Assembly (NCBI GenBank): GCA_903924405.1
Contig: CAIYBH010000050.1
Span: 1 to 60,631 of the forward strand
Direction: 5' to 3'
From: an uncultured Planctomycetaceae bacterium
Lineage (GTDB): Bacteria; Planctomycetota; Planctomycetia; Planctomycetales; Planctomycetaceae
DNA: 60,631 nucleotides
Shown here: positions 9,268 through 19,208 of the stretch, in pieces
Layout: each line of letters starts with the position of its first letter
Numbering within the stretch: position 1 is the stretch's first letter
Position numbers and translations under genes: made by a program
Notes under the pieces: model-generated
Databases searched by the model: none
The model's input: the letters and a program-made list of their open reading frames with translations, nothing else
Told to the model about the DNA's origin: nothing

Positions 9268-10323
9268 ATGTTGCGAAACCCTGATTTGAGCTGGTCGGCC
9301 CTGTCTGCTTTTGCTCGTTCGATGGCACGGATGATCGAAGCGGGAGTGGACATTCGCAAGTCGCTGCAGACGGCGAGTCGTCAATCTCCGGACCGTCGTA
9401 CGGGGCCTGCGGTTGAGAAGATCCGACAGGGGGTTTCCGGGGGAAAGACGCTGACGGAAGCGATTCGGGAGCAGGGGCCGTTGTTTCCGGCATTGTTTTG
9501 TGACCTTGTGGACGTTGGAGAGCAGACGGGGCACTTGCCGGAGGTTTTTGCGGCGCTGGCGCGGTACTATGAATCACGGTTGAAGCAGTTGCGTGAGTTT
9601 CGTTCGGCGGTGGCGTGGCCGATCATTCAGTTTGTCGCCGCGATCGCTATTATCGGGCTGTTGATTTTCATTCTGGGCCTGTTGCCTCCAGCGGGGGCCG
9701 ATGGCAAGCCGTTTGATGTCACGGGTCTGGGATTATCGGGGACGAGTGGCGCGGTCACATGGGTGTGTGGCTGGCTGGCGATTGCGATCGCAGGATATAC
9801 CGGCTGGAAATTCACAAGGAATCGGGTGTCCGGGCAGCAGATGCTGGACCCGTGGTTGCTGAGAATACCGGTGCTGGGGACCTGCCTGCAGTCGTTTGCG
9901 ATCTCGCGCTTTGCGTGGTGTTTTTCGCTGACGCAGCAATCGGGGATGTCGATACGACCTTCCCTGGAATGTAGTTTTCGGGCGTCGGAGAACGGTGCCT
10001 TCACGGCCGCGGCGCCACAGGTGTGGAAGGACGTTGCTGACGGAACATCGCTGACGGACGCATTCGTGAATGCACAGATCTTTCCGGACGAGTTTCTGCA
10101 GGTCGTGGCGACTGCAGAGGAGACGGGCACGGTACCGGAGCAGTTGTCGCGGATGAGTCATATTTTTGAGGATCAGGCGCGGCGCAGCATGAGTCGGCTG
10201 ACGGCCGTCCTTTCGGGCACGGTCTGGGTGTTCACTGCTGGATTGATTATTTACTTCATCTTCCGGCTGGCGATGATTTACGTGGGAACTCTGAACGAAG
10301 CCAACCGGCAGGTGTTCGGTTGA
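9268..10323 (+). CDS. Type II secretion/type IV pilus inner-membrane platform protein (GspF/PilC family)
   Basis: A 351-residue membrane protein with two T2SSF domains. The N-terminal copy includes MARMIEAGVDIRKSLQTAS and LVDVGEQTGHLPEVFAALA; the second includes ISRFAWCFSLTQQSGMSI and VVATAEETGTVPEQLSRM. Transmembrane helices lie after the first domain (about residues 118-137 and 163-180) and near the C terminus (about 315-338). In type II secretion and type IV pilus machines this protein connects the cytoplasmic ATPase to pseudopilin assembly. No GspE or pseudopilin gene is adjacent. The encoded DUF1559 pseudopilin-like protein upstream is a possible client, which is an inference. Confidence 0.9.
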   Translation: MLRNPDLSWSALSAFARSMARMIEAGVDIRKSLQTASRQSPDRRTGPAVEKIRQGVSGGKTLTEAIREQGPLFPALFCDLVDVGEQTGHLPEVFAALARYYESRLKQLREFRSAVAWPIIQFVAAIAIIGLLIFILGLLPPAGADGKPFDVTGLGLSGTSGAVTWVCGWLAIAIAGYTGWKFTRNRVSGQQMLDPWLLRIPVLGTCLQSFAISRFAWCFSLTQQSGMSIRPSLECSFRASENGAFTAAAPQVWKDVADGTSLTDAFVNAQIFPDEFLQVVATAEETGTVPEQLSRMSHIFEDQARRSMSRLTAVLSGTVWVFTAGLIIYFIFRLAMIYVGTLNEANRQVFG

Positions 10324-10478
10324 ATTTGACGTGCATTTGGGCTGTGGAGATCATTCTCCGTCGGGTTTGTCGGGTGATGAAGGCCGGCGGCAGTTCGGAA
10401 GGAACGACAGGCGAGAGCGCTGGGTGATTGCGGGCCTGTCGGTGACTGATGGTGGAGCGAAGATTCGGGAGGGAAATG

Positions 10479-10787
10479 ATGCCGACATACGTGTACGGGG
10501 TCATTCTATCGGAAGAGGATGACGAGGCGATCGGAGACGTGTTTGAGGTGGAACAGGGGATTCGAGACCAACCCTTGACGCAGCATCCTGAGACGGGGCA
10601 ACCGGTGCGTCGCCTGTTATGTGCGCCCTACATCGCGGGCATTTGGTCGCCGATGAAGATGAAAAAGAGCATGGCTGACAACACGTTGGCGAAGCGGGGA
10701 TTTACGAAGTATGTGAAAACGGGGGATGGCTACGAGAAAACGGTTGGAAAAGGGCCGGATCTCCTGCCGAGGAGCAGCGGAAAATGA
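10479..10787 (+). CDS. FmdB-like small regulatory protein lacking the zinc cysteines
   Basis: A 102-residue protein beginning MPTYVYGV, close to the MPTYEYRC opening of FmdB/zinc-ribbon proteins. It keeps the family layout (FEVEQGIRDQPLTQHPETGQPVRRLLCAP), but the CxxC knuckles are gone: the second CPxCG is replaced by HPETG and the first is an acidic insertion. It therefore probably no longer binds zinc. ATG 10479 is chosen because GGGAGGG lies 5 nt upstream. A conserved-looking C-terminal half (MKMKKSMADNTLAKRGFTKYVK) is basic. Function unknown; FmdB proteins were named from a formamidase regulator. Confidence 0.6.
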   Translation: MPTYVYGVILSEEDDEAIGDVFEVEQGIRDQPLTQHPETGQPVRRLLCAPYIAGIWSPMKMKKSMADNTLAKRGFTKYVKTGDGYEKTVGKGPDLLPRSSGK

Positions 10788-11069
10788 GAATCCGCAGGCG
10801 CGGTCCGGAAAACTCTGGACTACCGTCAGCCGGTTGCGCAGGGCAGCCAGCGGCGCTGATCTGACGATTAACCGCGTGGGTTTCGCGTGTGCAGTGGACG
10901 TTCCAGCCTGGTCGATTAGGATACGCAGACAGGATCCGGGGCGACATGGGTCACTGGCCGGTTGTTCGACAGTGACGTATCCGGGGGGCTCGTTGAACGA
11001 GCAACTGAGTTTTTTGAAATCGATTTGAGTGCAGGCGAGAAGTTCTCACGAACGTGGAAGGGTGTGAGC

Positions 11070-12062
11070 GTGGTTCAGAATTCGGGAAATGGCGGGCCGA
11101 TCAGTCAATTCATTTCGCACCACTATCGGCATTTCAATGCTGCCGCACTTGTGGACGCGGCGCAGGGGTATCGTCGGCATCTTGATTCGGGTGGCCGGAT
11201 GATGGTGTGTCTGGCGGGTGCGATGAGTACGGCGGAGCTGGGGCTGTCATTGGCGCAGATGATTCGTGAAGACAAAGTGCATTTGATTTCCTGCACGGGA
11301 GCGAATCTGGAAGAGGATGTGTTTAACCTGGTCGCTCACGACTTCTATGAGCGAGTGCCACATTATCGGCAGTTGAGTCCGGCGGACGAGCAGGCCTTGC
11401 TGGACCGCCACATGAATCGTGTGACGGACACCTGTATCCCGGAAGGCGAAGCCATGCGTCGCATGGAATCGGCCATGCTGGAGGTCTGGACGGAAGCGGA
11501 TCGTGCCGGCAAGCGCTATTTTCCGCACGAGTTCTTTTATCAGGTGTTGCTGAGTGGAAAGTATCGGGAGCACTACCAGATTGATCCGAAGGATTCGTGG
11601 ATGCTGGCGGCGGCAGAGAAAAACCTGCCGATCATTGTGCCTGGCTGGGAAGATGCCACTCTGGGCAACATGTTTGCGGCGGCTGTGATCCGTGGCGACG
11701 TGAAGAATGTGCACACGGTACGGACGGGGATTGAGTACATGACCTGGCTGGCGGAATTCTACACGAAGACGACCGCCCAAAGTCCGCTGGGGATGTTTCA
11801 GATTGGCGGCGGGATTGCCGGTGACTTTCCGATCTGCGTGGTGCCGATGCTGCATCAGGACCTGCAGCGGGACAACGTGCCGTTGTGGGCGTATTTCTGC
11901 CAGATCAGTGATTCAACCACCAGCTATGGCAGCTATTCGGGTGCAGTTCCGAACGAGAAGATCACCTGGGGCAAGCTGGGCGTCGAGACTCCGAAATTCA
12001 TTATCGAGTCGGATGCAACCATTGTTGCGCCTCTGATTTTTGCCTATGTGATGGGCTGGTAG
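11070..12062 (+). CDS. Deoxyhypusine synthase family protein
   Basis: A 330-residue NAD-dependent enzyme family member. The pattern GGRMMVCLAGAMSTAELGLSL matches the dinucleotide-binding part of deoxyhypusine synthase, and EKITWGKL contains the lysine (K302) corresponding to the catalytic lysine in the W-G-K motif of eukaryotic and archaeal enzymes. Those transfer the aminobutyl group of spermidine to eIF5A; bacteria lack eIF5A, and bacterial homologues are thought to act in polyamine metabolism (for example homospermidine formation). GTG 11070 is chosen because GGAAGG lies 8 nt upstream and the product then opens with GPISQFISHHYRHFNAA, the usual start region of these proteins. A shared terminator follows. 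Confidence 0.85.
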   Translation: MVQNSGNGGPISQFISHHYRHFNAAALVDAAQGYRRHLDSGGRMMVCLAGAMSTAELGLSLAQMIREDKVHLISCTGANLEEDVFNLVAHDFYERVPHYRQLSPADEQALLDRHMNRVTDTCIPEGEAMRRMESAMLEVWTEADRAGKRYFPHEFFYQVLLSGKYREHYQIDPKDSWMLAAAEKNLPIIVPGWEDATLGNMFAAAVIRGDVKNVHTVRTGIEYMTWLAEFYTKTTAQSPLGMFQIGGGIAGDFPICVVPMLHQDLQRDNVPLWAYFCQISDSTTSYGSYSGAVPNEKITWGKLGVETPKFIIESDATIVAPLIFAYVMGW

Positions 12063-12071
12063 CGGAAACGA

Positions 12072-12117
12072 AAAAACCGCAGCAGAAACGCTCAATGAGT
12101 ATCCTGCTGCGGTTTTT
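12072..12117. terminator. Bidirectional terminator between convergent genes
   Basis: A 14-bp perfect stem (aaaaaccgcagcag / ctgctgcggttttt) with an 18-nt loop. The A-rich and T-rich flanks give a T tract on either strand. It separates the deoxyhypusine synthase-like gene (+) from the TolC-like gene (-). Confidence 0.88.
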
Positions 12118-12143
12118 GTACGTTCTGTGCTGTCAGGGCTCTG

Positions 12144-14723
12144 TCAGGGCTTGCCAGCGGGATTCAGATCAATTTCCGGCAGCGATTCCGGATTTCCGGC
12201 TCCTGCTGGTGTTTGAGTGGACGTCACCGGTGTGGTACCGGGGCCGGGCGCGGGTGCCGGGGACAAAGCTGGTAGAGCTCGGGGTTGTCGAACGGGACCG
12301 GACGCCGGGCCTGTATAGCTTGCGGGCGTGACCTGGGAATCAGGTTTCGCTGACGCGGGCTTGCGGACAATTGTGGTTGCGCCGCGTTGTCCTGCGGTGG
12401 AAGCGGTTCCGGAGACTGGAGTGGCAACGGCAGCCTGCGGGACACGATTTGGCGGGGCACTTGCCGGAGTGGCCTGAGCGGGAGCGGGCTTTGAAGCCGC
12501 CGAGCTCGGGGCCGGGGGCACTTGTGGGGGCAGGGTTGAACGTGGTGCCACGCTGGCGGTTCCGGAGTTGCCGGACTTTGCCGCATTGGTCAGATCAAAA
12601 TCCCGGGGCACGGGCGGCACGCTGGGTGCGGCCGGTTTCGGTACGGCTGGTGCCGCCTCAGCGGGTGCGGGGGCAACTGCTGGTGAGTCAGGAACGGCAG
12701 TCGGAGTCGGAGTCGGAGTCGGCAGCAGATCTGCGCTGACAGCGCCGGGGATATAGGGCCGTTCCGGCGAACCCAGAGACTCCCAGGCCGAGCTGGCCGG
12801 GCCGGCAGAGAATTCCTCGGGAACAGTTTCGACTTGGCGATTTTCGAGGGCATGCGTCATGGCATCGCCGCGTTCGTTGGCCTGCCGATAGGCTTCGGGG
12901 TTCCATTCACCCTCTGCGAGGTAGATGGAATTCGCCTGCAGCAGAGCACCTTTGCGGAAGTTGAGTTCCGTGACGGCTTTGTTGTATTCGACGATGCTGC
13001 GGAGGTATCCCTGATCGGCATCCCGGCTGGTGATTTTGGCTTCCAGCACGCGTCCGATGGAGACGGGGTCGCGGGAATTGTCATTGGCCACGCGTTCTTC
13101 GGCGGTACCGGCGTAGTCCACAGCGACATCAGCGCGTTTGGAACCACTCTCGGCCAGCAGATACCAGCGATCCATTTCGAGGATGGCATTATTGAGTTCG
13201 CGAGCGACTTCTTCTTCCTGCACCTGGAGCACGCGGCGTGCCTTGCGGAGTCTCAGTTCGTAGTTGCGAACCTGAGCACGGGCGAGTCGGAGTCCGAGAG
13301 GCATGGAGAACTGAACTCCGGCCCCCCAGCCCTGTTGATTGCCCTGAGTCAGTGATTCCCAGGCGCTGTTGTATCCGGCGTCGGTGATACCGTCGTCGTC
13401 ATTTTCGCTGGCACCGAAGGTATCTCCGAAGCCATTGACGCGGTATTGAGAGACCAGATCGAGTCGGGGGCGATTCAGATTTTTCGCGGCGCGGAGTTGC
13501 AGTTCGAGACTGCGGATTTCCCACTTCTGTTTGCGCAGTTCGGGACGCAGTGCGAGTGCCTCGGTAAGAGTGGAATCCCAGGCGGGGACTAACCGAGCTT
13601 CTGACGGGTGGTCACTGGGCTTCAGGAATTCACCGTCATTCAGAGGAAGTCCCAGCAGACGTCGCAGGCGATTTTCGGCCTGCAGCACATCGGCGAGTGA
13701 CCCTTTGATACGGGCATCGGCTTCGTAGAGGCGATTCTGAGCCTGATAGACGGTGTCCTGTGCTTCGGCACGTGCAGCGAGCAGATCGCTGTACTTGACG
13801 ATATCCCGAAACGTCATGACTTCGGAGTGGTACAGATGCAGCGCGAGATAGAGATCCCAGTATTTGTTTTCCACATCACGGATCATGGTGGTCACGGATT
13901 GTTCGAAATCCAGCATCGAGATATCGGAATTGATGCGGGAGATCAGCACGCCCTGGGACACACCACTGACGCCACGCAGGTTCTGTGCGGACGGGCCGGC
14001 GATGCGAGTGTATTCGGTTCCGGAGGCAGCGAGCAGTGGCTGTCGGTATTCTGCCTGGACAAACCCGGTGTAGGCTGAGGGGAACAACCGGGTTTGATTG
14101 TTGTTGCTGTAGGACCAGTTGTTTTCTACGGCAAAGGTGCCGGAGTTGGCGAACGCTTTTTCGAGACGCGTCTGCCATTGGGTGGAATTTTCGGTGAGGA
14201 CATCACCCTGATTGAGCCCGATGTTTGCCGTATTCTGAACATCTTCGGTACGTCCGGACTGCAGATTGCTGGTCAGAATCGGATCGAAGTCGGAGAGAGC
14301 GGCCTCCATACCGCGATTACCGAACAGAAATCCGGTGTCCTGAATGGCGGAGTCGTAGATGGACGCCACGCGTTGCGGGTTGGCCAGCAGCGGATTGCCG
14401 GGAGAAAGGAAGCTCTGATCTTCGCGAACGATAGCGGCATTGGTCAGTGCGAGACGCACGCACTCATTGAGGGAGATCGGGCGTTCCGCAATTTCCTCGA
14501 GCGTGGTGATGGTGCGCGGGGAGCGGAACAGTTCCGGATTCGTCTCGGACTCCTCCCCCGCCTTCGGGTATTCGATGGAACTGGCATAGTCACGGTAGTG
14601 TGACTCGGCCGAATTGGTCTGCAGCAGGTACTGCAGCGATCGATCGGGGGCGGCGCAGCCTGAACTGAGCATTGCTGCCAGCAATGTCAGAGAGGTCAAA
14701 CGCTTCCATTGGTCAGGTTTCAC
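12144..14723 (-). CDS. TolC-family outer-membrane efflux lipoprotein with Pro/Ala-rich tail
   Basis: An 859-residue protein. The N terminus is a signal peptide ending in LSSGC, so C23 is a likely lipidation site. Residues about 75-590 form a TolC/OEP domain: PISLNECVRLALTNAAI at its start, long amphipathic helices, and repeated NxxP-type turns such as RRLLGLPLNDGEFLKP and RLARAQVRNYELRLRKA. TolC proteins form trimeric outer-membrane ducts for efflux or type I secretion. Residues about 610-859 are an unusual Pro/Ala/Ser/Thr-rich tail including a (PT)4 run encoded by a hexanucleotide repeat. No inner-membrane pump or adaptor gene is adjacent. The extra tail may face the periplasm or outside; its role is unknown. 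Confidence 0.88.
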   Translation of the reverse strand: MKPDQWKRLTSLTLLAAMLSSGCAAPDRSLQYLLQTNSAESHYRDYASSIEYPKAGEESETNPELFRSPRTITTLEEIAERPISLNECVRLALTNAAIVREDQSFLSPGNPLLANPQRVASIYDSAIQDTGFLFGNRGMEAALSDFDPILTSNLQSGRTEDVQNTANIGLNQGDVLTENSTQWQTRLEKAFANSGTFAVENNWSYSNNNQTRLFPSAYTGFVQAEYRQPLLAASGTEYTRIAGPSAQNLRGVSGVSQGVLISRINSDISMLDFEQSVTTMIRDVENKYWDLYLALHLYHSEVMTFRDIVKYSDLLAARAEAQDTVYQAQNRLYEADARIKGSLADVLQAENRLRRLLGLPLNDGEFLKPSDHPSEARLVPAWDSTLTEALALRPELRKQKWEIRSLELQLRAAKNLNRPRLDLVSQYRVNGFGDTFGASENDDDGITDAGYNSAWESLTQGNQQGWGAGVQFSMPLGLRLARAQVRNYELRLRKARRVLQVQEEEVARELNNAILEMDRWYLLAESGSKRADVAVDYAGTAEERVANDNSRDPVSIGRVLEAKITSRDADQGYLRSIVEYNKAVTELNFRKGALLQANSIYLAEGEWNPEAYRQANERGDAMTHALENRQVETVPEEFSAGPASSAWESLGSPERPYIPGAVSADLLPTPTPTPTAVPDSPAVAPAPAEAAPAVPKPAAPSVPPVPRDFDLTNAAKSGNSGTASVAPRSTLPPQVPPAPSSAASKPAPAQATPASAPPNRVPQAAVATPVSGTASTAGQRGATTIVRKPASAKPDSQVTPASYTGPASGPVRQPRALPALSPAPAPGPGTTPVTSTQTPAGAGNPESLPEIDLNPAGKP
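12699..12722 (-). repeat. Hexanucleotide tandem repeat inside the TolC-like gene
   Basis: Four perfect copies of agtcgg (+ strand) that encode alternating Pro-Thr in the C-terminal tail. It keeps frame in steps of two residues, so copy number change would vary tail length without a frameshift. Confidence 0.8.
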
Positions 14724-15549
14724 TCTGCCAGCCTCCTGCTGTCAGACAGACAATCTTCGCACGGGTAACCGATGGCGAAGACAGAGACCAGAAAACCGCG
14801 GAATCCGGATTTCCTGATCGAACGGGAAGTACACCGATTATGGACTCAGGTCACCGACTGGAGGCAGGCCATCCGGTGGTCTGTTGACCATCCGTCTGGT
14901 GATGTCTGCATCACGGGGTGCCCGGAGATAATGGAAAAGCGGGACGGTCCACTGCGGGGGCTCAGGCGAGGCCTGTGCGAGTACCGAATGGTGAGTCCCG
15001 AAGATGCTCTGGTTGGGGGGCAACCGGAGGATCCGGGGTGATAATGTCAGAACCGCGGGCAAACTGACAACCGGTAAATGAGTCACTTGTGTGGTGGGCG
15101 GGAGACTTTTCCGGGGCAGTGTTTGTGCTTCGGCAAAGCATGCAGTGTTTTTCTGGGTGCTGCCAAAACTGCGGGACGGAAATCGCAGGCTGCACCGTGG
15201 TGAAGGACAGAAAAACGGTCCAGGAACCATCAGAAGCAGGTTTTTGCCGATTTACGCGATGAATGCCGATCACGGCGACTGCTGATTCGGGGGAAGAGCA
15301 GAGGATTGCGGATGTCTATGGAGTCGGCGTGTCGAGCCGGTTGGAGTTCGATGCCGTGGGATCAGGGGAACGTCTGCGGGCGGACCGTGGGACGGAGCCC
15401 GCCATTCCGGGGCTGGGAAACATCCGCGGAAACTCAAGGTTTTTGCGGGGAACGGAAAAACGGGGCAAATGGCGGACGTGGTACGGTTGCAGCTTTTTCC
15501 GTTGATGGGAGAATTCGCAGGATCAGCAATTGTTCAGAAGGACAGATCC
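14724..15549. other. Long intergenic stretch between divergent genes
   Basis: About 825 bases upstream of both the TolC-like gene (-) and the cysteine-cluster gene (+). A forward frame from 14772 (89 codons) has no ribosome-binding site or recognisable domain. I see no RNA gene or repeat. Promoters for both flanking genes must lie here but I cannot place them. Confidence 0.5.
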
Positions 15550-15984
15550 ATGACAGAAACAAAGATGACCCGTGAGACACTGCCGGCGGGTGAGGTGCTC
15601 TGTAGCTACTGCACTGCACGCTGTTGTCGCTACTTTGCCATGCAGATTGACCGCCCGAAGACACGTGAGCAGTACGATCATCTGCGGTGGTATCTGTTGC
15701 ACGGACCGTATTCTGTATTTGTGGACGGGGAGAGCTGGTACCTGATGGTCCCGGGGGATTGCAAGCACATTCTTCCGGACTACCGGTGTGGAATTTACGA
15801 GACACGGCCTCAGATTTGTCGGACGTACACGACGGACGAGTGCGAATATGACAATGACGGTGTGTACGATCAGTTGTTCGAAACCCCGGAGCAGTTGTGG
15901 GAATATGCGTTGGCGGTACTTCCGGCGGAACCGCGACGCAGCGTTGACGGACCTGTGAGTCTGCCGATCCTGCAGGTGAGTTGA
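15550..15984 (+). CDS. YkgJ-type cysteine-cluster protein
   Basis: A 144-residue protein with the Fe-S/Zn cysteine cluster of the YkgJ (CxxCxxxCC) family: CSYCTARCCR near residue 16, then GDCKHILPDYRCGIYETRPQICRTY and a further Cys in DECEY. The family is predicted to bind zinc or an iron-sulfur cluster, and its biochemical role is unsettled. ATG 15550 is chosen because GAAGGA lies 6 nt upstream; upstream codons of the frame add nothing family-like. It precedes hisS by about 210 nt without a visible terminator. Confidence 0.82.
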   Translation: MTETKMTRETLPAGEVLCSYCTARCCRYFAMQIDRPKTREQYDHLRWYLLHGPYSVFVDGESWYLMVPGDCKHILPDYRCGIYETRPQICRTYTTDECEYDNDGVYDQLFETPEQLWEYALAVLPAEPRRSVDGPVSLPILQVS

Positions 15985-16192
15985 AGATTCGGGGATTCCC
16001 CGGTCTGGTTTCTGTGGGTGGGGTTGCGTCAGGCTGCCTGGGTTCCCTCGGCAGGAACAAACTGCTGAAAGTAGTGGTCGGTTGGCTGGGGTAGCAACCG
16101 ATAACGAGACGGGTTTTGTGTGTGGGATGTTTTTTGAAATTCCCGGGGCGACCTCAGCCGGGAACAGTCAGTAGAATTCAAAGAGTGAACCA

Positions 16193-17548
16193 GTGAGTGA
16201 CAGGAAATTGCAGCGGATCAAACCGCAGACGCTTCGTGGATTTCGAGATTTCCTCCCGGATCAGATGATGGCTCGGGAGCGATTGATTGACATTGCGCGG
16301 ACCGTGTATCGCAGTTATGGTTTCGCGCCGATTGACACACCGGCTCTGGAATACGCCGAGGTTCTGCTGGGCAAGGGAGGCGAGGAGTCCGACAAGCAGG
16401 TCTTCCGGTTCACGGATCAGGGCGAGCGGGATGTGGCGCTGCGGTTTGACCTGACTGTGCCGTTGGCTCGTTTTGCTGCCCAGTACATTCAGGAACTGGG
16501 GACGCCGTTCCGACGATATCATATTGGCCCGGTCTGGCGTGGTGAGCGGCCGGCCCGCGGTCGATTTCGCGAATTTCTGCAGTGTGACTTTGATACCATC
16601 GGAACGCTCAGCAACACCGCGGACATCGAAACGCTGTTCGTCATCAACGACCTGCTGGAAAAGATCGGGATTGAGCGGTTTACCATCCGTGTCAACAATC
16701 GGCGAGTTCTGAACGGGCTGCTGGAAAAGTGCGGATTGCAGGAACATGCGGTTACGATTCTGCGTTCCCTGGACAAACTGGACAAGATCGGGCGTGATGC
16801 TGTCCTGCAGGAGATGCAGGAGAAGGGTGGAATTCCTGCTGCCGGGGCATCGCAGGTACTGGACATGGCTCAGCTGAAAGGACGTCCTGACGAGATTCTG
16901 CTGGCGTTGGACGGCATGCTGCAGGGCAGTCAGACCGGGCAACTTGGACTGGAAAATCTGCGAGAGCTTTTCGCCTGTGTGGGTCAGTGTGGCTGGCCGG
17001 CGGACCGAGTGCTTCTGGACGTTTCCATTGCGCGGGGGCTGGACTACTACACCGGGACGATTTACGAAACCATACTGGGCGACCTGCCGGGGATTGGCAG
17101 TGTGTGTTCGGGAGGTCGATACGATAATCTTGCTGAGCTGTTCACGTCGCAGCAGTTGCCGGGAGTGGGAGCCAGTCTGGGACTGGACCGGATGCTGGCG
17201 GCGCTCGAAGAGCTGGGTGGAACGGCAAAAGCCACAACTCCGGCTCCGGTGCTGGTCACGATGCTGGATGCAGCCGGGATTCCGGCCTATCTGCAGATGG
17301 GACGAAATCTGCGGCGGGCGGGGATTGGCACAGAGGTCTACCCAGAGGCAAAAAATATCGGGCGACAGATGAAATACGCTGACAAGCGTGGATTTCGTTT
17401 CTGCCTGATTGCTGGCGCGGACGAATTTGCCGCGGGCACGTGGCAGATCAGAGATCTGCAGCAGGGGGCACAGGTTTCGGTTGCAGCGGCTGAGGTGCCT
17501 GGGTACCTGGTGCAGGCGCTGACACCTGCGGCCACGTCTGGCACCTGA
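16193..17548 (+). CDS. hisS: Histidyl-tRNA synthetase
   Basis: A 451-residue class II aminoacyl-tRNA synthetase that charges tRNA-His. Motif 2 is visible in [19 protein letters not shown] with [12 protein letters not shown], the histidine-A signature [11 protein letters not shown] follows, and motif 3 is in GASLGLDRM. The C-terminal anticodon-binding domain spans roughly residues 350-440. The start is GTG ([22 protein letters not shown]), which gives normal family length. The stop is 100 nt before the next gene. Confidence 0.96.
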   Translation: MSDRKLQRIKPQTLRGFRDFLPDQMMARERLIDIARTVYRSYGFAPIDTPALEYAEVLLGKGGEESDKQVFRFTDQGERDVALRFDLTVPLARFAAQYIQELGTPFRRYHIGPVWRGERPARGRFREFLQCDFDTIGTLSNTADIETLFVINDLLEKIGIERFTIRVNNRRVLNGLLEKCGLQEHAVTILRSLDKLDKIGRDAVLQEMQEKGGIPAAGASQVLDMAQLKGRPDEILLALDGMLQGSQTGQLGLENLRELFACVGQCGWPADRVLLDVSIARGLDYYTGTIYETILGDLPGIGSVCSGGRYDNLAELFTSQQLPGVGASLGLDRMLAALEELGGTAKATTPAPVLVTMLDAAGIPAYLQMGRNLRRAGIGTEVYPEAKNIGRQMKYADKRGFRFCLIAGADEFAAGTWQIRDLQQGAQVSVAAAEVPGYLVQALTPAATSGT

Positions 17549-17648
17549 AACGACATCTGTCCCGTGCGCCGCCGTTCGGATTTGCCCATCAGTTTGCGCG
17601 GTCCGGTCTGTCGAATTCTGTTCGAATGAGTTTGAAAACGTATCCATC

Positions 17649-18488
17649 ATGGTCGAAAACCTGCCCTATGACTCCATTCGCCACAAAGCGCTGACAATCG
17701 AGGGTTATTCTCGAGCGGCGGTGCAGAGTTACTGGCGCGTCCCGGAACTGAAAGTCGGATTTGAACTGGGCGCCAGCCCGTGGTCCTTTATGGGGACTCA
17801 GGTGTTTCTGGTGACCCATGGTCATCTGGATCATCTGGCCGCCCTGCCCGTCTTTGTTGCCCGACGGCGGATGATGAAGATGGAACCGCCGGTGATTTAT
17901 CTGCCTGCGGAGATCGTGGACGATGCGTGGCGTGTCCTGAAGGCCTGGCAGCGGCTTGATCGTGGACGGATGCTTTGTGAACTGATTGGCGTCACGCCGG
18001 GAACGATGACAGAGCTATCTCGTGAGCATCGCTTCACCACATTCCCCACAAAACACACCGTGCCTTCCGTCGGCTACATTGTTTACGACGTCAGAAAGAA
18101 GCTGAAGCCGGAATTCCATGGGTTGCATGGCGATCAGATTCGGGATTTGCGATTGCAGGGCATTGACGTGGCGGCGGAATCGCTGACACCTCTGGTGTGT
18201 TTTACGGGGGACACAGCTCCTCCGGGGCTTGATGCTCATCCTGACGTCTATCGGGCCGGTGTTCTGATCACGGAGATGACGTTTTTTCGTCCGGAGCATC
18301 GCAAGGAAAAAATCCATAAATTCGGGCACATGCATCTGGACGATCTGCTGGAGCGGGCGGATAGATTTCAGAACGAGTTGATCATTCTAAGTCACCTCAG
18401 TACTCGTACTCATGATACTGAAGCGCGTCGACGGCTGGATCAGGTGCTGCCGGAATCACTGCGGTCCCGAGTTCGACTCTGGACATAA
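17649..18488 (+). CDS. RNase Z-like metallo-beta-lactamase-fold hydrolase
   Basis: A 279-residue MBL-fold protein. The first metal motif is T-H57-G-H59-L-D61-H62-L; further ligands fit H in [11 protein letters not shown] in CFTGDTAPP, and the C-terminal H in ILSHLSTR. The [12 protein letters not shown] segment is typical of the RNase Z/ElaC branch, which cleaves tRNA 3' trailers, but the protein is short and the N-terminal region is reduced, so the substrate could differ. The gene is on the same strand as hisS and close behind it, a context that agrees with tRNA metabolism. Confidence 0.8.
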   Translation: MVENLPYDSIRHKALTIEGYSRAAVQSYWRVPELKVGFELGASPWSFMGTQVFLVTHGHLDHLAALPVFVARRRMMKMEPPVIYLPAEIVDDAWRVLKAWQRLDRGRMLCELIGVTPGTMTELSREHRFTTFPTKHTVPSVGYIVYDVRKKLKPEFHGLHGDQIRDLRLQGIDVAAESLTPLVCFTGDTAPPGLDAHPDVYRAGVLITEMTFFRPEHRKEKIHKFGHMHLDDLLERADRFQNELIILSHLSTRTHDTEARRRLDQVLPESLRSRVRLWT

Positions 18489-18671
18489 GGGCCGGCATTT
18501 CACGCGTTGCGTTCAGATCAGGCCACAGTTGCTGTCAGCTATGCTGGGGGGCGATGTGACGCGTTGGGGCTGTTCAGGGCGTGCTTTGTTTAAAGAGTGC
18601 GGCGTTCAGAGCGTGCGTCTGTCACAGAGGGTGCTGGTCAGGCAGGGAAGAATTGACGAACAGGAGTTGTG

Positions 18672-19208
18672 ATGCCCGGAACACCTCGAATTCATCTGGT
18701 GGGTCGTCGGAATGCCGGCAAGACAACCATGGTTTGCGCCTTGATTCGAGAGCTGACAGAGCGTGGGTTTCGAGTAGCCAGTGTCAAGCACACTCATCAT
18801 CATCATGAACTGGACACGCCGGGCAAGGATTCTCATCGTCATCGAACATCCGGAGCTGTGGCCACCGGTATTCTGGCCCCGCAGATGACGGCATTATTCA
18901 TTCCCAGTGAATCCGCTGTGAGGACAGACGATCGTTATGTCGCTTTTGAAAACGCCTTTGCGGACAGTGATGTGATCCTTGTGGAGGGGGATTTGCAGAC
19001 CACCGGCACGCGTATTGAGATCTGGAGGAGCGGGTTAGCAGAACCGCCCTACGCCGTTGCGGACGCTGGCATTAAGGCTGTGATTTCAGATGTGCAGCCG
19101 GATGGGGTGTCATGTCCGTGGTGGTCGTCGTTATCGATTGCGGATGTGGCGACCAGTCTGTTGCAGTTGTGGTCCGGCCTGAAAACGCCTGGAAGCTGTG
19201 CTTCCTGA
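18672..19208 (+). CDS. mobB: Molybdopterin-guanine dinucleotide biosynthesis protein B
   Basis: A 178-residue P-loop GTPase-like protein of molybdenum cofactor maturation. The Walker A motif is GRRNAGKTTM (residues 11-20), and the family motif around VKHTHHHHELDTPGKDSHRH is present with an unusual run of four histidines. ATG 18672 has CAGGAG 5 nt upstream. MobB assists MobA in attaching GMP to molybdopterin. No mobA, moe or molybdoenzyme gene is adjacent. Confidence 0.9.
   Translation: MPGTPRIHLVGRRNAGKTTMVCALIRELTERGFRVASVKHTHHHHELDTPGKDSHRHRTSGAVATGILAPQMTALFIPSESAVRTDDRYVAFENAFADSDVILVEGDLQTTGTRIEIWRSGLAEPPYAVADAGIKAVISDVQPDGVSCPWWSSLSIADVATSLLQLWSGLKTPGSCAS

Noticed and set aside
14772..15041. 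An 89-codon forward frame between the TolC-like and cysteine-cluster genes.
   Set aside because: No ribosome-binding site, no recognisable domain and strongly basic/proline-rich composition typical of non-coding GC-rich sequence.
16178..17650. A 490-codon reverse frame covering hisS.
   Set aside because: It lies opposite a certain housekeeping gene; composition reflects antisense reading of hisS.
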